Positions 7,705 through 16,049 of a DNA stretch of 30,346 nucleotides are shown piece by piece. The DNA lies in the NCBI GenBank assembly GCA_964477525.1, contig CAYZHY010000041.1:1-30346 (forward strand). Direction: 5' to 3'. Origin of the DNA: PCC-9228 sp964477525. Lineage in GTDB: Bacteria > Cyanobacteriota > Cyanobacteriia > Cyanobacteriales > PCC-9228. The translations under genes were made by a program, and so were the position numbers. Position 1 is the first letter of the stretch; every line of letters begins with the position of its first letter. Under the pieces are notes generated by a model. It was not told where the DNA came from, made no database searches, and saw nothing but the letters and a program-made list of their open reading frames with translations.

Positions 7705-8343
7705 CGATCGCTTCTCGTCCAAAACCGTCCCTTGAATGCAAGCATTGGTTAAAATCGCCCCATCGAGGGTCGCTTGGTGCAACTCCGCACACAACAAATT
7801 GGCATTGGTCAAATTTACACCAGAGAGATTGGCACCATACAAATTCGCTTCTTCCAAATTGCTATCGGTAAAAATAGCACCTTCTAACTCGGCCGTACTT
7901 AAATCCGCACCTTTGAAGTTGGCGCTGCTGAGATTGGCACCGCGCAAATCGGCACCACGCAAATCGACTCCTTGCAAATTGGCACTTGTTAAATTGCAAC
8001 CGCTGAGGAAAGCTGCAGCCAGACTGCTTTTTTCCAAATTGGCTGCTATTAAACTCGCGCCCCGGAGGTTACTGCCGCGCAAATCAGCTCCCGTAAAATC
8101 CGCTTGCATGATAGTTGCGCCCAGGAAATTAGCACGTAAATCAGCTCCCCTTAGTTGAGCCCCAATCAAGTTGGCCCCATCTAAATGGGCGCGTTCCAGG
8201 TTGGAATTGCTCAAGTTGGCACCGACCAAATTGGCACCAGTCAGTCGGACGTGGCGTAAATCGAGCCCCGATAAATCTGCTTCTTCTAAGTCGCTACCGG
8301 ACAAATCTCTAACTTTGCCAGCACGAATTGCTTCTATATCCAT
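7696..8343 (-). CDS. Pentapeptide-repeat protein
   Basis: 215 residues. After a short head (MDIEAIRAGKVRDLSG), almost the whole protein is A[D/N]LXX repeats (about residues 17-205), for example ADLSG, ANLVG, ANLSN, ADLRG. These form a right-handed quadrilateral beta-helix. No signal peptide or membrane segment is visible, so it is probably cytosolic; a specific role cannot be assigned. The ATG at 8343 is 4 nt after the stop of the DICT-domain gene, arguing for one transcript. A GTG at 8391 would add 16 residues and overlap that gene, and neither start has a good Shine-Dalgarno. Confidence 0.92.
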   Translation of the reverse strand: MDIEAIRAGKVRDLSGSDLEEADLSGLDLRHVRLTGANLVGANLSNSNLERAHLDGANLIGAQLRGADLRANFLGATIMQADFTGADLRGSNLRGASLIAANLEKSSLAAAFLSGCNLTSANLQGVDLRGADLRGANLSSANFKGADLSTAELEGAIFTDSNLEEANLYGANLSGVNLTNANLLCAELHQATLDGAILTNACIQGTVLDEKRSLG

Positions 8344-8347
8344 AAAA

Positions 8348-9739
8348 TTACGTTCGATCGAAATTTGCCTTTGCTTGTTGGAACGTTGCACCTTCCATCA
8401 ACCACATGCCCGTTTGCAAGTTGAAAGGTGTTTTTGGTAAATCTAAACCTTGCTGCATCCCTTTGACCAGCAGCGACAGGAGTTGGACCAAATTCGGATC
8501 CCAACGTTTTTCGGATTCCGCTTCGCATTCGGAAAAACTGCGTTCGGCACACTCAGCTTCTGATAGGGTATCTCCCTGAGTACTGCGTAGGTGATTGAAT
8601 CGCTGTTGGAAAGCCACGACCAATCCCAAAATCCGCGATTCTAGGGGAATGTCTTCTCCCGACAGTTGACCGGGTTGACCTTCCCCATCCCAACGTTCGT
8701 TTTGGTGATTGATAATTTTAGCAATGGCTTGCAATCGCGGCATTTTTCTCAGTACTTGAGCGCCGGGAGAGACCGGGCAACTGGAGGTATCGCCGTCGTT
8801 AGCACTTAAAAAGCTTAAAGGACTCAAACGATGCAGTAAAGCCGCCAAACGCAACCGTTTGACTTGCCATGCTGGCAAATCCAGCAGTTGTCCTATCATT
8901 TCTGCTAACACGCTGGTTTCGCTGGCAGCTTGCGGGTTAACTGGGTCAAATTCGTCGATGAGTTGCGCCATCCGCAAAAAGGACTGCATCTCGTTGGCCA
9001 CCAAGTTCTGTTGCAGAGCTTCTTGATGGACTTTCGATTCGCTAGATTCGGGCAACCCAAAGCTAGATTCGTGGTAGCGTAGGTAATCAACGACTCGACC
9101 GACTACCTCGCAGATAAAATCTGGTGTAGGTGCAAATCGTTTGATGTGTTGGTGGTAGGGGGCTATTTTTTTGTTGAGAAATTCTTTCAACTGTGGATGG
9201 TAGCGACCGACATGAGCGATCGCCAGTTCCATGGCTTCCAAAACGATATGCGGTTCAAAGGTCCAAAAACCGTAAAATTTCCGTTCCAGATCCGACTGCG
9301 GCATGTCTTCGGCCGTGTATTCCTCTGGCGGAAGTTCCTGGCACAAAACCATCGCGGTGTAGGTATGAGACAAAATGATTAAGTGCCATTCGTGGGATAT
9401 CGGATCTTCCGTTTCGATGGGGACCAGGTTGACGTTATCGTTTTTGCTCGCTCCTTCAGCAAATCCAGCTTCTGGTTGTGCCAAAATCGTGATATTGTCG
9501 CATTTATTGGCCAATTGCTGGTAACGTTCTGCTTCTTGCAGGTAAAATTTTCCCCGCTGAAATGCAGCCAGGATTATGGGAGCTTCTTCTGAGTCTAGAA
9601 TGCTGTCTTCTAGAGCGTGGCACAGGGCAATGAGGGTGTTTTTGTAATAAACACCGTACTGTAAGGGCGTATTGGGATAATTGCCATCTGCATTTTGATG
9701 GGCTTGGGCTAGTTTTTGCAGAATCGAACCTGACCGCAT
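8348..9739 (-). CDS. DICT sensory domain protein with degenerate HD-GYP-like region
   Basis: 463 residues. The first about 200 match the DICT sensory domain of cyanobacterial signalling proteins (PLQYGVYYKNTLIALCHALED; ISHEWHLIILSHTYTAMVLCQE; FYGFWTFEPHIVLEAMELA). Residues about 270-385 resemble an HD-GYP output domain. The HD pair reads LLHRLSPLS (His303-Arg304, Asp lost), and the second signature is NHQNERWDGEGQP (345-356) instead of HHExxDGxGYP. It is therefore unlikely to be an active cyclic-di-GMP phosphodiesterase in the usual way; a sensory or scaffold role is more likely. It is upstream of, and probably co-transcribed with, the pentapeptide gene. The cyaC gene ends 134 nt upstream on the same strand. 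DICT assignment is by recall of the family pattern. Confidence 0.75.
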   Translation of the reverse strand: MRSGSILQKLAQAHQNADGNYPNTPLQYGVYYKNTLIALCHALEDSILDSEEAPIILAAFQRGKFYLQEAERYQQLANKCDNITILAQPEAGFAEGASKNDNVNLVPIETEDPISHEWHLIILSHTYTAMVLCQELPPEEYTAEDMPQSDLERKFYGFWTFEPHIVLEAMELAIAHVGRYHPQLKEFLNKKIAPYHQHIKRFAPTPDFICEVVGRVVDYLRYHESSFGLPESSESKVHQEALQQNLVANEMQSFLRMAQLIDEFDPVNPQAASETSVLAEMIGQLLDLPAWQVKRLRLAALLHRLSPLSFLSANDGDTSSCPVSPGAQVLRKMPRLQAIAKIINHQNERWDGEGQPGQLSGEDIPLESRILGLVVAFQQRFNHLRSTQGDTLSEAECAERSFSECEAESEKRWDPNLVQLLSLLVKGMQQGLDLPKTPFNLQTGMWLMEGATFQQAKANFDRT

Positions 9740-9873
9740 ATTTTTTTTGAGCGTTTCTACTAGCTTTCCTTTTAAAAAGTATAAGCGATCGCAAGGGCAA
9801 CCTGAAAAAAGCGAACGATTCCTTCACAGTTTCTTTACGTTTTGTTATTTGTCGTTACAGAAGCTAAATTTTT

Positions 9874-12800
9874 TTAGCTGGCTTCTTCGTGGCGATTGGG
9901 AGGTTTTTCCTCCGGCGTAACCGTAAAAGCCAGTACGGTTTCGTCCAATCCCTTGAGTTTCAGGGAACGGAACTTGGTAATTTCATCATCTTCCAAATAA
10001 TCCGCCACTGCAGCCGATACCAAAATAGCATCGGGATCGGCAGCTTCTTGCAAACGGGCGGCAATATTTACGCTGGGACCAATCGCCGTATAATCGGAAC
10101 GTTCCGTACCGCCAAACATTCCCACCACCGCCGTTCCTTGGTGGATGCCACAGCGAAATCGTACTTGGGGCAGCCCCTCAGCACGCCAGCGTTGGTTGAG
10201 TTCGGCCAGGGAACGATGCATTTGCCGGGCAGAATCGATGGCGCGGCGAATTTGTTCGTTGGGCGTTAGCTCTTCCGGGGCACCGTACAGCGCCATCACC
10301 GCATCGCCAACAAATTTATCCACAGTCCCGCCATGTTGGAAAACCGTTGAAGTCATTTCTGCCAAGTATTGGTTGAGAACTTGGGCCACCCGGCGCGATC
10401 GCAAATTGTTGGCCAGTTCCGTAAACCCAACAATATCGCTAAACAAAATCGTAATCAAACGCGGTTCCGGGCGCAAATCCAGAGAAAGTTCGCCGGTGGC
10501 AGCTTTTTCCACCATGGAAGGCGGCAAAAAACGCCGCAGCACCGATTCGGTGAGGTAACGGTTGAGTTGGGCAACCCGCCGTTCGTTTTCCTTCAAAGAA
10601 AGCAAATTGCGTACCTCAGCCAGCAACTCGCGATCGTTAAACGGCTTCGACAGGTAAGCATCGGCCCCTTTTTCCACCCCTTCAATGCGCGTATCCTCGT
10701 TGACTTTCGCCGTCAGCAGCACAATGGGAATGCCTTTGAACCGTTCCTCCTCCCGCAACATGGAAATCATATCCAAACCCGAGACCACCGGCATCATCAA
10801 ATCCGCCACAATCAAATCCGGGTGGTAGTTGTGGGTTACCTGGATGCCTTCCGCACCATTACGCGCCAACAGCACTTGATAGCCTTCCCCTTTGAGAATG
10901 GAAGCTACATAGGTACGCAAATCGGCATTGTCATCCACAAATAGGATTTTTTTCTGTTCGGGATTTTCCAGTTCTTGGGCATTTTCCAAGTAGGGAACTT
11001 CAGCAGTTGGCGGCGTGGCATCGGTGGGAGTGGCAGTGTCTTGCAGTTCGGTTTCCAAATCGGCCAGTTCCACATCTGCACCAGAAATTTCCGATTCCGC
11101 CGGTACTTCAATGACATGTTCTGGCGGCAAATGGGCGCATCCGGTGGGCAACCAGATGGTAAAGGTACTGCCTTCTTGCTCTACCGAATCGACGGTAATT
11201 TGCCCGCCGTGCAGTTCCACTAGTTCTTTGGCAACGGCTAAGCCCAAACCGCTACCTTCGTAAGCTCGGTCAGTGGCGCTGTCTCCTTGGCGAAAGCGAT
11301 CGAACAAATAGGGAATTTGGTCGGGGGGAATGCCAATGCCCGTATCGGCAATTTGAATCAAGCAGTAACCACCTACATGTTTGACGCTAACGGTGATATT
11401 GCCGCCAGAAGCGGTAAATTTCATGGCGTTAGAAAACAGGTTGTACAGAACCTTATCGAATTTTTCCAAGTCAATGTAGACCGACGGGCATTCTTGCAGG
11501 TTGGCGTTGAGGTGCAAGCCTTTCCGTTCGCAGTAAGGTTGGAAAGCATCGATAATTTGCTGGAGGAGATTTTCTAACTTACAGGGTCGAAAACGGGGCT
11601 GCATTTTGCCCGCATCCAACCGATGTAAGTCCAGCAATTGGTTGACCATGCGCAACAGGCGGCGGGAATTGCGCAAAGCGATCGCAGCTTGTTCGGGGGG
11701 CAATCCGGTTTCGCTATTGGCAGCTGCTTCCAACGGACCCATCATCAACGTCAGCGGCGTGCGGAATTCGTGGGAAATATTTTGGAAAAATTCTGTTTTT
11801 TGTCGGTCTAAAGCTAGCAATCGTTCTGCTTGTTGCTTGGTTTTTTGATACAAACGGGCATGTTGAACGGCGATCGCAGCTTGTGCGGCTACGGCTTCCG
11901 CTAGCTCAATTTCGGAAGAAACCCAACGGCGGCTGCGGTCGGATTGACGCAAGGAAATGCTGCCAATAATCTGACCGTCTACCAGCAACGGCACCACCAG
12001 CAATGCTTTCGCCGATACCCGAAATGGCGCGTCAAATACTTCCTCTGCTGGATAGTTATTAATATCGTTGATGGCTACCGGTTTTTGAGTCTGTAGCACC
12101 TGCTGCAGTAGGGTATTGCCGGTAATGGGAACCCGAGAAGTGGGGAGACCTTGATTTCTAGAGGATTCTCGAGAATTACCAGACACCGAATCTTCTTCCG
12201 TCTGGGGATCGGTAGCTTGGTGTTCCTCGGAGGTTTCGGTTTGTTCTCGTTCGTACAACCCCACGCACTGCACGTAGTCATCTTCGGCGGTCCATAGGGA
12301 AAGAGCGCATCCATCTACTTGCAAAGCCTGACCGAGTTGTTCGGTAATAGCAGCAAAAATTTCTCGAGGTTCCAAGCTAGAGCGAATGGTGCTGGTAATG
12401 CTATTAATCAGAGCTTCTCGCTGTGCCAGCGCTCTCACCTGTTCGTAGGCTCTTGCTTGCGACAAGGTCAGCGCCGCTTGGTCGGCAACCATGACCACCA
12501 ACTGAATTTCATCGTCTTGCCAAACCCGCTTCTCGCCACATTGATGCAGCGCCAATACGGCCAATACCGACCAATCTTGAGGTCTGCCGTACTGTTGGCT
12601 GCACAAGGGAACAATTAAGCTGGAACGAATATCGTTTTCTTGGTAGGCTCTGGCACGTTCGGGACTAGCTTGGATGCGTTCGTCGCTGCTAGCATCGTTA
12701 GCAACGATGACATCTTGGGTTTCCCAAACCGTTTGCAGCAGTTGCTCGCTCTGTTCGCCAGTTTCTGGTTCCGATTGGTTGGCTGGTGCCATGGGTAGGC

Positions 12801-13446
12801 TATACCCGTTGTTGTTTTGGTTGCGATTTTGGGCTTGGAAGTTGCGCGAGGTGTAGATGAGCGGTTCTTCGTTGCCCTGTTCGTCGGAGACGGGTCGCAG
12901 CAAGCAGTAGCTCACCTCAAACATCTGACCCACGGTTTCGACGATGGTTTGTAGAATTTGCCGGTAGCTTAAGGCGCTGCGAATGGTGTTGGTGACGGCA
13001 TTGAGAAGCGATTCTTGCCGTAAGGTTCGCCGCAGTTCTCGGGTTCGTCTTTTTAGTAGGCTGTGGGTTTCTACGGCTTGACGAACCGCTTGTTTGAGTT
13101 CTTGCGCGTTCCAGGGTTTGGTGACGTATTTAAAGACTTGTCCGCTGTTGATGGCTTCGACTAGGTCTTCTACATCGCTGTAGGCGGTGATGATAATCCG
13201 AATAACATCTGGATATTGGGTGGCGGTAATGCTGAGAAATTCCGTACCGCTCATTTGTGGCATGCGTTGGTCGGTGATGATGACGGCTATATCATCTCGC
13301 GACGCTAAAATCTCTAGCGCGGAGGCGGCACTACGAGCTTGCAAGACTTCATATTCTTGATAGAACGTGCGGTACAGTAAATCTAAATGATCGGGTTCGT
13401 CATCAACAATCAGGATTTTGGGGGATTTGGTTGCTTCTACGCTCAT
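9874..13446 (-). CDS. cyaC: CyaC-type hybrid: receiver-GAF-GAF-histidine kinase-receiver-adenylate cyclase
   Basis: 1190 residues, in domain order. REC1 (about 10-128) has acceptor Asp59 and K110. Two GAF domains follow (about 150-335 and 345-535). HisKA has His559 in SHEFRTP; HATPase_c has N-box NLFSNAMKFT and glycine boxes DTGIGIP and GSGLGLAVAK. REC2 (about 833-950) has acceptor Asp882. A class III cyclase domain (about 995-1175) ends the protein. Catalytic residues are complete: metal-binding D1004 and D1048, purine-specifying K1044 and T1120, and N1127 and R1131. The K/T pair indicates ATP as substrate. The order matches CyaC of Spirulina and Anabaena, in which a phosphorelay activates cAMP synthesis. 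No membrane segment is seen. ATG 13446 is chosen because AGGAGA lies 7 nt upstream; a further upstream in-frame start would add 13 unconserved residues. Confidence 0.93.
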   Translation of the reverse strand: MSVEATKSPKILIVDDEPDHLDLLYRTFYQEYEVLQARSAASALEILASRDDIAVIITDQRMPQMSGTEFLSITATQYPDVIRIIITAYSDVEDLVEAINSGQVFKYVTKPWNAQELKQAVRQAVETHSLLKRRTRELRRTLRQESLLNAVTNTIRSALSYRQILQTIVETVGQMFEVSYCLLRPVSDEQGNEEPLIYTSRNFQAQNRNQNNNGYSLPMAPANQSEPETGEQSEQLLQTVWETQDVIVANDASSDERIQASPERARAYQENDIRSSLIVPLCSQQYGRPQDWSVLAVLALHQCGEKRVWQDDEIQLVVMVADQAALTLSQARAYEQVRALAQREALINSITSTIRSSLEPREIFAAITEQLGQALQVDGCALSLWTAEDDYVQCVGLYEREQTETSEEHQATDPQTEEDSVSGNSRESSRNQGLPTSRVPITGNTLLQQVLQTQKPVAINDINNYPAEEVFDAPFRVSAKALLVVPLLVDGQIIGSISLRQSDRSRRWVSSEIELAEAVAAQAAIAVQHARLYQKTKQQAERLLALDRQKTEFFQNISHEFRTPLTLMMGPLEAAANSETGLPPEQAAIALRNSRRLLRMVNQLLDLHRLDAGKMQPRFRPCKLENLLQQIIDAFQPYCERKGLHLNANLQECPSVYIDLEKFDKVLYNLFSNAMKFTASGGNITVSVKHVGGYCLIQIADTGIGIPPDQIPYLFDRFRQGDSATDRAYEGSGLGLAVAKELVELHGGQITVDSVEQEGSTFTIWLPTGCAHLPPEHVIEVPAESEISGADVELADLETELQDTATPTDATPPTAEVPYLENAQELENPEQKKILFVDDNADLRTYVASILKGEGYQVLLARNGAEGIQVTHNYHPDLIVADLMMPVVSGLDMISMLREEERFKGIPIVLLTAKVNEDTRIEGVEKGADAYLSKPFNDRELLAEVRNLLSLKENERRVAQLNRYLTESVLRRFLPPSMVEKAATGELSLDLRPEPRLITILFSDIVGFTELANNLRSRRVAQVLNQYLAEMTSTVFQHGGTVDKFVGDAVMALYGAPEELTPNEQIRRAIDSARQMHRSLAELNQRWRAEGLPQVRFRCGIHQGTAVVGMFGGTERSDYTAIGPSVNIAARLQEAADPDAILVSAAVADYLEDDEITKFRSLKLKGLDETVLAFTVTPEEKPPNRHEEAS

Positions 13447-13453
13447 GCACCGC

Positions 13454-13459
13454 TCTCCT
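13454..13459 (-). promoter_or_regulatory. Ribosome binding site of cyaC
   Basis: AGGAGA on the minus strand, 7 nt upstream of ATG 13446, selecting this start over 13485. Confidence 0.7.
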
Positions 13460-13507
13460 GCTGCTTTTCGGGAAGTACAACCCAAGGGGACTTGCCCCTA
13501 GGTACCA

Positions 13508-13530
13508 CTTTCGTTTGATGGGAACGAAAG
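13508..13530 (-). promoter_or_regulatory. Perfect 8-bp hairpin upstream of cyaC
   Basis: CTTTCGTT (13508-13515) and AACGAAAG (13523-13530) are perfectly complementary around a 7-nt loop, 62 nt upstream of the cyaC start. It could be an operator or an mRNA leader hairpin. A weaker AGGGG/CCCCT pairing lies closer to the gene, around 13478-13500. Confidence 0.45.
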
Positions 13531-14267
13531 ATAGCTGGTTGCCACAGTAGCTGTTTAAACGCGCACCCATTGGTTGAATTGGTGTTTCTATGAAACGAAT
13601 GTACCCTGCGATGGTATTTAAAGCACGAGTCCGTGGTTCCCTCGCTGCGATCGCTACTGGGAATTGGGGAGGCTGGAGGTAATGAAATGGAAAAATCTTG
13701 GTCGCTCTGTTTGGTTTGATACATGCCCTTTTGGTTGGCACGGGCTGGCTACAGCACCCTGATTCTTCTTATTGTTTATTGTATTTTGAATTTCTTCTGC
13801 TGGGGCAAGAACTCGTAAAATAGGTGGAACTGTTTTTAAAGGAAATTGGCGGGGATTTTTTGCTGGTTGTTTCCAGGTATACATCCAAATCAGGCTATTG
13901 ATGGAAGTGGTTTGGGCCTACCTACTTCTCTATTCGCAGCCAAAAGAGGGAATTCAGTTTTGATTTGGGGAACGGAAATTTGTTTTTTAATGCGTTTTGA
14001 TTTTCCCAGACAGCAAGCGTATAGATAAGGTCTACTGCTATCATCCTAATACAGGTGACGAACGAGCTAACTGCACGATTTTCATTGGCGGAGGATACGG
14101 ACACCCAGTTGGTCATTCTTGAAAAATCCCCTTGATAACCGATCGTGCAGGTGTTGGTATTTTGTCAGTTCTACAGCTTCGGTGTTTCCGTACAACGAAC
14201 GGACGCGTTGCGCCATTCCCATCGGTCGTTTGGTTTTGTTCTTTGTTTTTGGTTGTTAGACACTGCG

Positions 14268-14879
14268 ATGCAAACTTTTTCTGAAAACACCGCGATTCAG
14301 CTAGGCAATTCCCATGTTCTTGTGCGTTCTGCTTCCGTTCAAGATGCACCTATACTAGCCGATATTCTCACGGTGGGATTTTATTCCAATTCTGGGCTGT
14401 GGGGATTGATTTATCCTTTGGTACGTTTGGGAATTTACGAGGATTTGCGCCAACGTTTGCGCGGAAATACGCCCCATTATGTTTGTTTGGTGGCAACGAT
14501 TCGCACTCACTACCGTCGCGCTGGGGTTGGTAAGTGGGGTCCAGAACAAATTGCGGGTACGGTGGAAATGAGCAAGCGCGTACCTTCGCCGTGGGAAGGC
14601 ACGAAGTTGCCCTATTTATACATTTCAAATTTGGCGGTTAAACCGGAATTTCGCCGATGTGGGATCGCCAGTCAATTGTTACTGGCTTGCGATCGCGTGG
14701 CCTGGCGGTGGGGCTTTACCGATATTTATCTCCACGTTCTTGAAGAAAACCAAAGCGCTCGTTCTCTTTACACAAAAATTGGCTATCAAGTGGCGGGGAT
14801 GGATTGTTCTCCCCGCTTTTGGTGTTTTTCACCACCGCGACGGTTGTTGTTGCGCAAGCATATTCGGATGGGGAGATAG
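14268..14879 (+). CDS. GNAT-family N-acetyltransferase
   Basis: 203 residues from MQTFSENTAI. The acetyl-CoA binding motif A is seen as NLAVKPEFRRCGIASQLL (about 121-138), with the R-x-x-G-x-A core. It is followed by IYLHVLEENQSARSLYTKIGY, the usual motif B region. The N-terminal half (ILADILTVGFY, then a long insertion) resembles cyanobacterial and plastid-type GNATs. The substrate, whether protein N-terminus, lysine or small molecule, cannot be told. The longer frame from 14145 adds 41 hydrophobic and basic residues without family support, so the ATG at 14268 is preferred. No clear Shine-Dalgarno is visible. Convergent with metF across a repeat-rich spacer. Confidence 0.85.
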   Translation: MQTFSENTAIQLGNSHVLVRSASVQDAPILADILTVGFYSNSGLWGLIYPLVRLGIYEDLRQRLRGNTPHYVCLVATIRTHYRRAGVGKWGPEQIAGTVEMSKRVPSPWEGTKLPYLYISNLAVKPEFRRCGIASQLLLACDRVAWRWGFTDIYLHVLEENQSARSLYTKIGYQVAGMDCSPRFWCFSPPRRLLLRKHIRMGR

Positions 14880-14884
14880 AGATC

Positions 14885-14924
14885 GGGGCATGGGGGCACT
14901 GGGGCATGGGAGCATGGGGGCATG
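14885..14924. repeat. G-rich tandem 8-nt array, five units of GGGGCATG
   Basis: Five units: GGGGCATG, GGGGCACT, GGGGCATG, GGAGCATG, GGGGCATG. It begins 5 nt after the acetyltransferase stop and faces a C-rich five-unit array of the same period 37 nt downstream. Confidence 0.85.
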
Positions 14925-14961
14925 GTCGAAAACAATTGATATTACTTGTCAATCTCCCAAG

Positions 14962-15016
14962 CACCCACGCACCCACGCATTCACGCACCCACATACCCAC
15001 GCTCGGTACGCTCCCA
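14962..15016. repeat. C-rich tandem 8-nt array (CACCCACG, five units) ending in the shared CTCGGTACGCTCCCA element
   Basis: Units at 14962-15001: CACCCACG, CACCCACG, CATTCACG, CACCCACA, TACCCACG. The 15-nt CTCGGTACGCTCCCA follows at 15002-15016, identical to 4368-4382. With the G-rich array upstream, the spacer is an imperfect G-rich/C-rich inverted arrangement between convergent genes and could form structure in either transcript. Confidence 0.8.
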
Positions 15017-15025
15017 AAACCAAGT

Positions 15026-15949
15026 TTATTTCACTGCCTCAACGCCGGCGCGGTCTAAAATTTGCGGGATGAGTTCTTCTCGCTTGATGGCCATGATATG
15101 AACCCCGTGGCACAATTGCCGGGACATTTGTATTTGTTCGGCGGCAATGTTGATTCCTTCTTGTAAGGGTTCTGAAGCTTTTTCCAAACGCTCTATGGTT
15201 TCTTCACTAATATGAACGCCCGGTACAACTCTATTAATAAAACGTGCATTTTTAGCAGATTTTAAGAGAAAGATTCCCGCCAAGATTGGCTTGTCGCAGC
15301 CGGCGGCAATTTGATTCATGAATTTATCTAGACGGTCGAAATCAGAAATGAGCTGACTTTGGAAAAATTGAGCGCCGGCTTTGAATTTCCGGTCGAAGCG
15401 ACGCTGCAAACCTGACCAACTCCGGGATTCGGGATCGACAGCAGCTCCCACAAACAAATCGGTAGGTCCGTCGGGCATGGTGTTTTCGTGGAAATCAACG
15501 CCGCGATTGAGTTTTTCGATTAGGTGCAGCAAACGCACCGATTCCATGTCAAATACGGCTTTGGCTTTGGGATGGTCGCCGGCTTTGACTGGGTCGCCGG
15601 TGAGAGCCAAAATATTGCGAATGCCGAGGGCATGCGCTCCTGTTAAGTCAGCTTGCAAGCCAATGCGATTGCGATCGCGGCAGGCAAACTGACAGATCGG
15701 TTCGATGCCATGTTGCAACAAAATTGCAGAAACGGCCAGAGGAGACATTCTCATCACGGCACGACTGCCATCCGTAATATTAATGGCATGAACGCGATTT
15801 TTTAGTTGTTTGGCCAGCTCTATTGTATGGCTGGGATCGCCTCCTTTCGGCGGGGAAATCTCAGCGGTAACCAGAAATTGCCCCGATTTTACGGCTTCTC
15901 GGAAGCCGGACAGAGATGTGCTAATGGTGGGATTTTGTGTAAGAGTAAT
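15026..15949 (-). CDS. metF: Methylenetetrahydrofolate reductase (MetF family) with apparent AUU start
   Basis: Single-domain flavin-dependent reductase that converts 5,10-methylene-THF to 5-methyl-THF for methionine synthesis; 307 residues when read from 15949. Family landmarks in order: TAEISPPKGGDPSHT, RVHAINITDGSRAVMRMS, CQFACRDRN, ALTGDP and KPILAGIFLL. The first canonical start is GTG at 15757, which would remove about 64 conserved residues. Upstream codons stay open to TAA at 15962-15964 and contain no ATG, GTG or TTG. An AAAGGAG at 15957-15963 lies exactly 7 nt before ATT at 15949, the best-placed initiator. A CTG at 15913 is possible but has no ribosome site. A base error changing ATG to ATT cannot be excluded. 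Confidence 0.82.
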   Translation of the reverse strand: MTLTQNPTISTSLSGFREAVKSGQFLVTAEISPPKGGDPSHTIELAKQLKNRVHAINITDGSRAVMRMSPLAVSAILLQHGIEPICQFACRDRNRIGLQADLTGAHALGIRNILALTGDPVKAGDHPKAKAVFDMESVRLLHLIEKLNRGVDFHENTMPDGPTDLFVGAAVDPESRSWSGLQRRFDRKFKAGAQFFQSQLISDFDRLDKFMNQIAAGCDKPILAGIFLLKSAKNARFINRVVPGVHISEETIERLEKASEPLQEGINIAAEQIQMSRQLCHGVHIMAIKREELIPQILDRAGVEAVK

Positions 15950-15956
15950 AGCGATA

Positions 15957-15963
15957 CTCCTTT
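15957..15963 (-). promoter_or_regulatory. Ribosome binding site pointing to an AUU initiator of metF
   Basis: AAAGGAG on the minus strand overlaps the in-frame TAA that closes the frame. Seven nt separate it from ATT at 15949-15947. The nearer ATC at 15955 is only 1 nt away and too close. Confidence 0.65.
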
Positions 15964-16049
15964 AATTTACTACACAAAAGTACACCCTTGATTATCTAGG
16001 AAAAAGTAGCAAAAAGGAGAATAGTTTTAAAATCCCAATCTTAATATCT

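Larger units (their letters stand above)
13447..14267. other. 820-nt spacer between divergent cyaC and the GNAT gene
   Basis: No credible coding region: the open frames are short, start-poor and without recognisable composition. It must hold the cyaC promoter (minus) and the acetyltransferase promoter (plus). Apart from the hairpin at 13508-13530 and a HIP1 site near 13649, no confident -35/-10 pair or transcription-factor site was found. No tRNA-like fold was seen. Confidence 0.5.

Noticed and set aside
7736..8440. Plus-strand repetitive open frames rich in Lys, Leu, Ala, Pro and Ser
   Set aside because: They are the antisense of the pentapeptide-repeat gene; the regular pattern is a shadow of the A[D/N]LXX codons.
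9862..9879. AGCTAAA-TTTT-TTTAGCT hairpin at the cyaC stop as a terminator
   Set aside because: AT-only stem apart from the ends, and no U-run after it on the minus strand; too weak to call.
13403..13884. Overlapping minus-strand open frames upstream of cyaC
   Set aside because: Short, mutually overlapping, with no family resemblance or ribosome site; they overlap the cyaC leader.
15026..15757. metF as a 243-residue protein starting at GTG 15757
   Set aside because: This would remove a conserved part of the barrel (TAEISPPKGG, NITDGSRA) that is encoded in frame immediately upstream.
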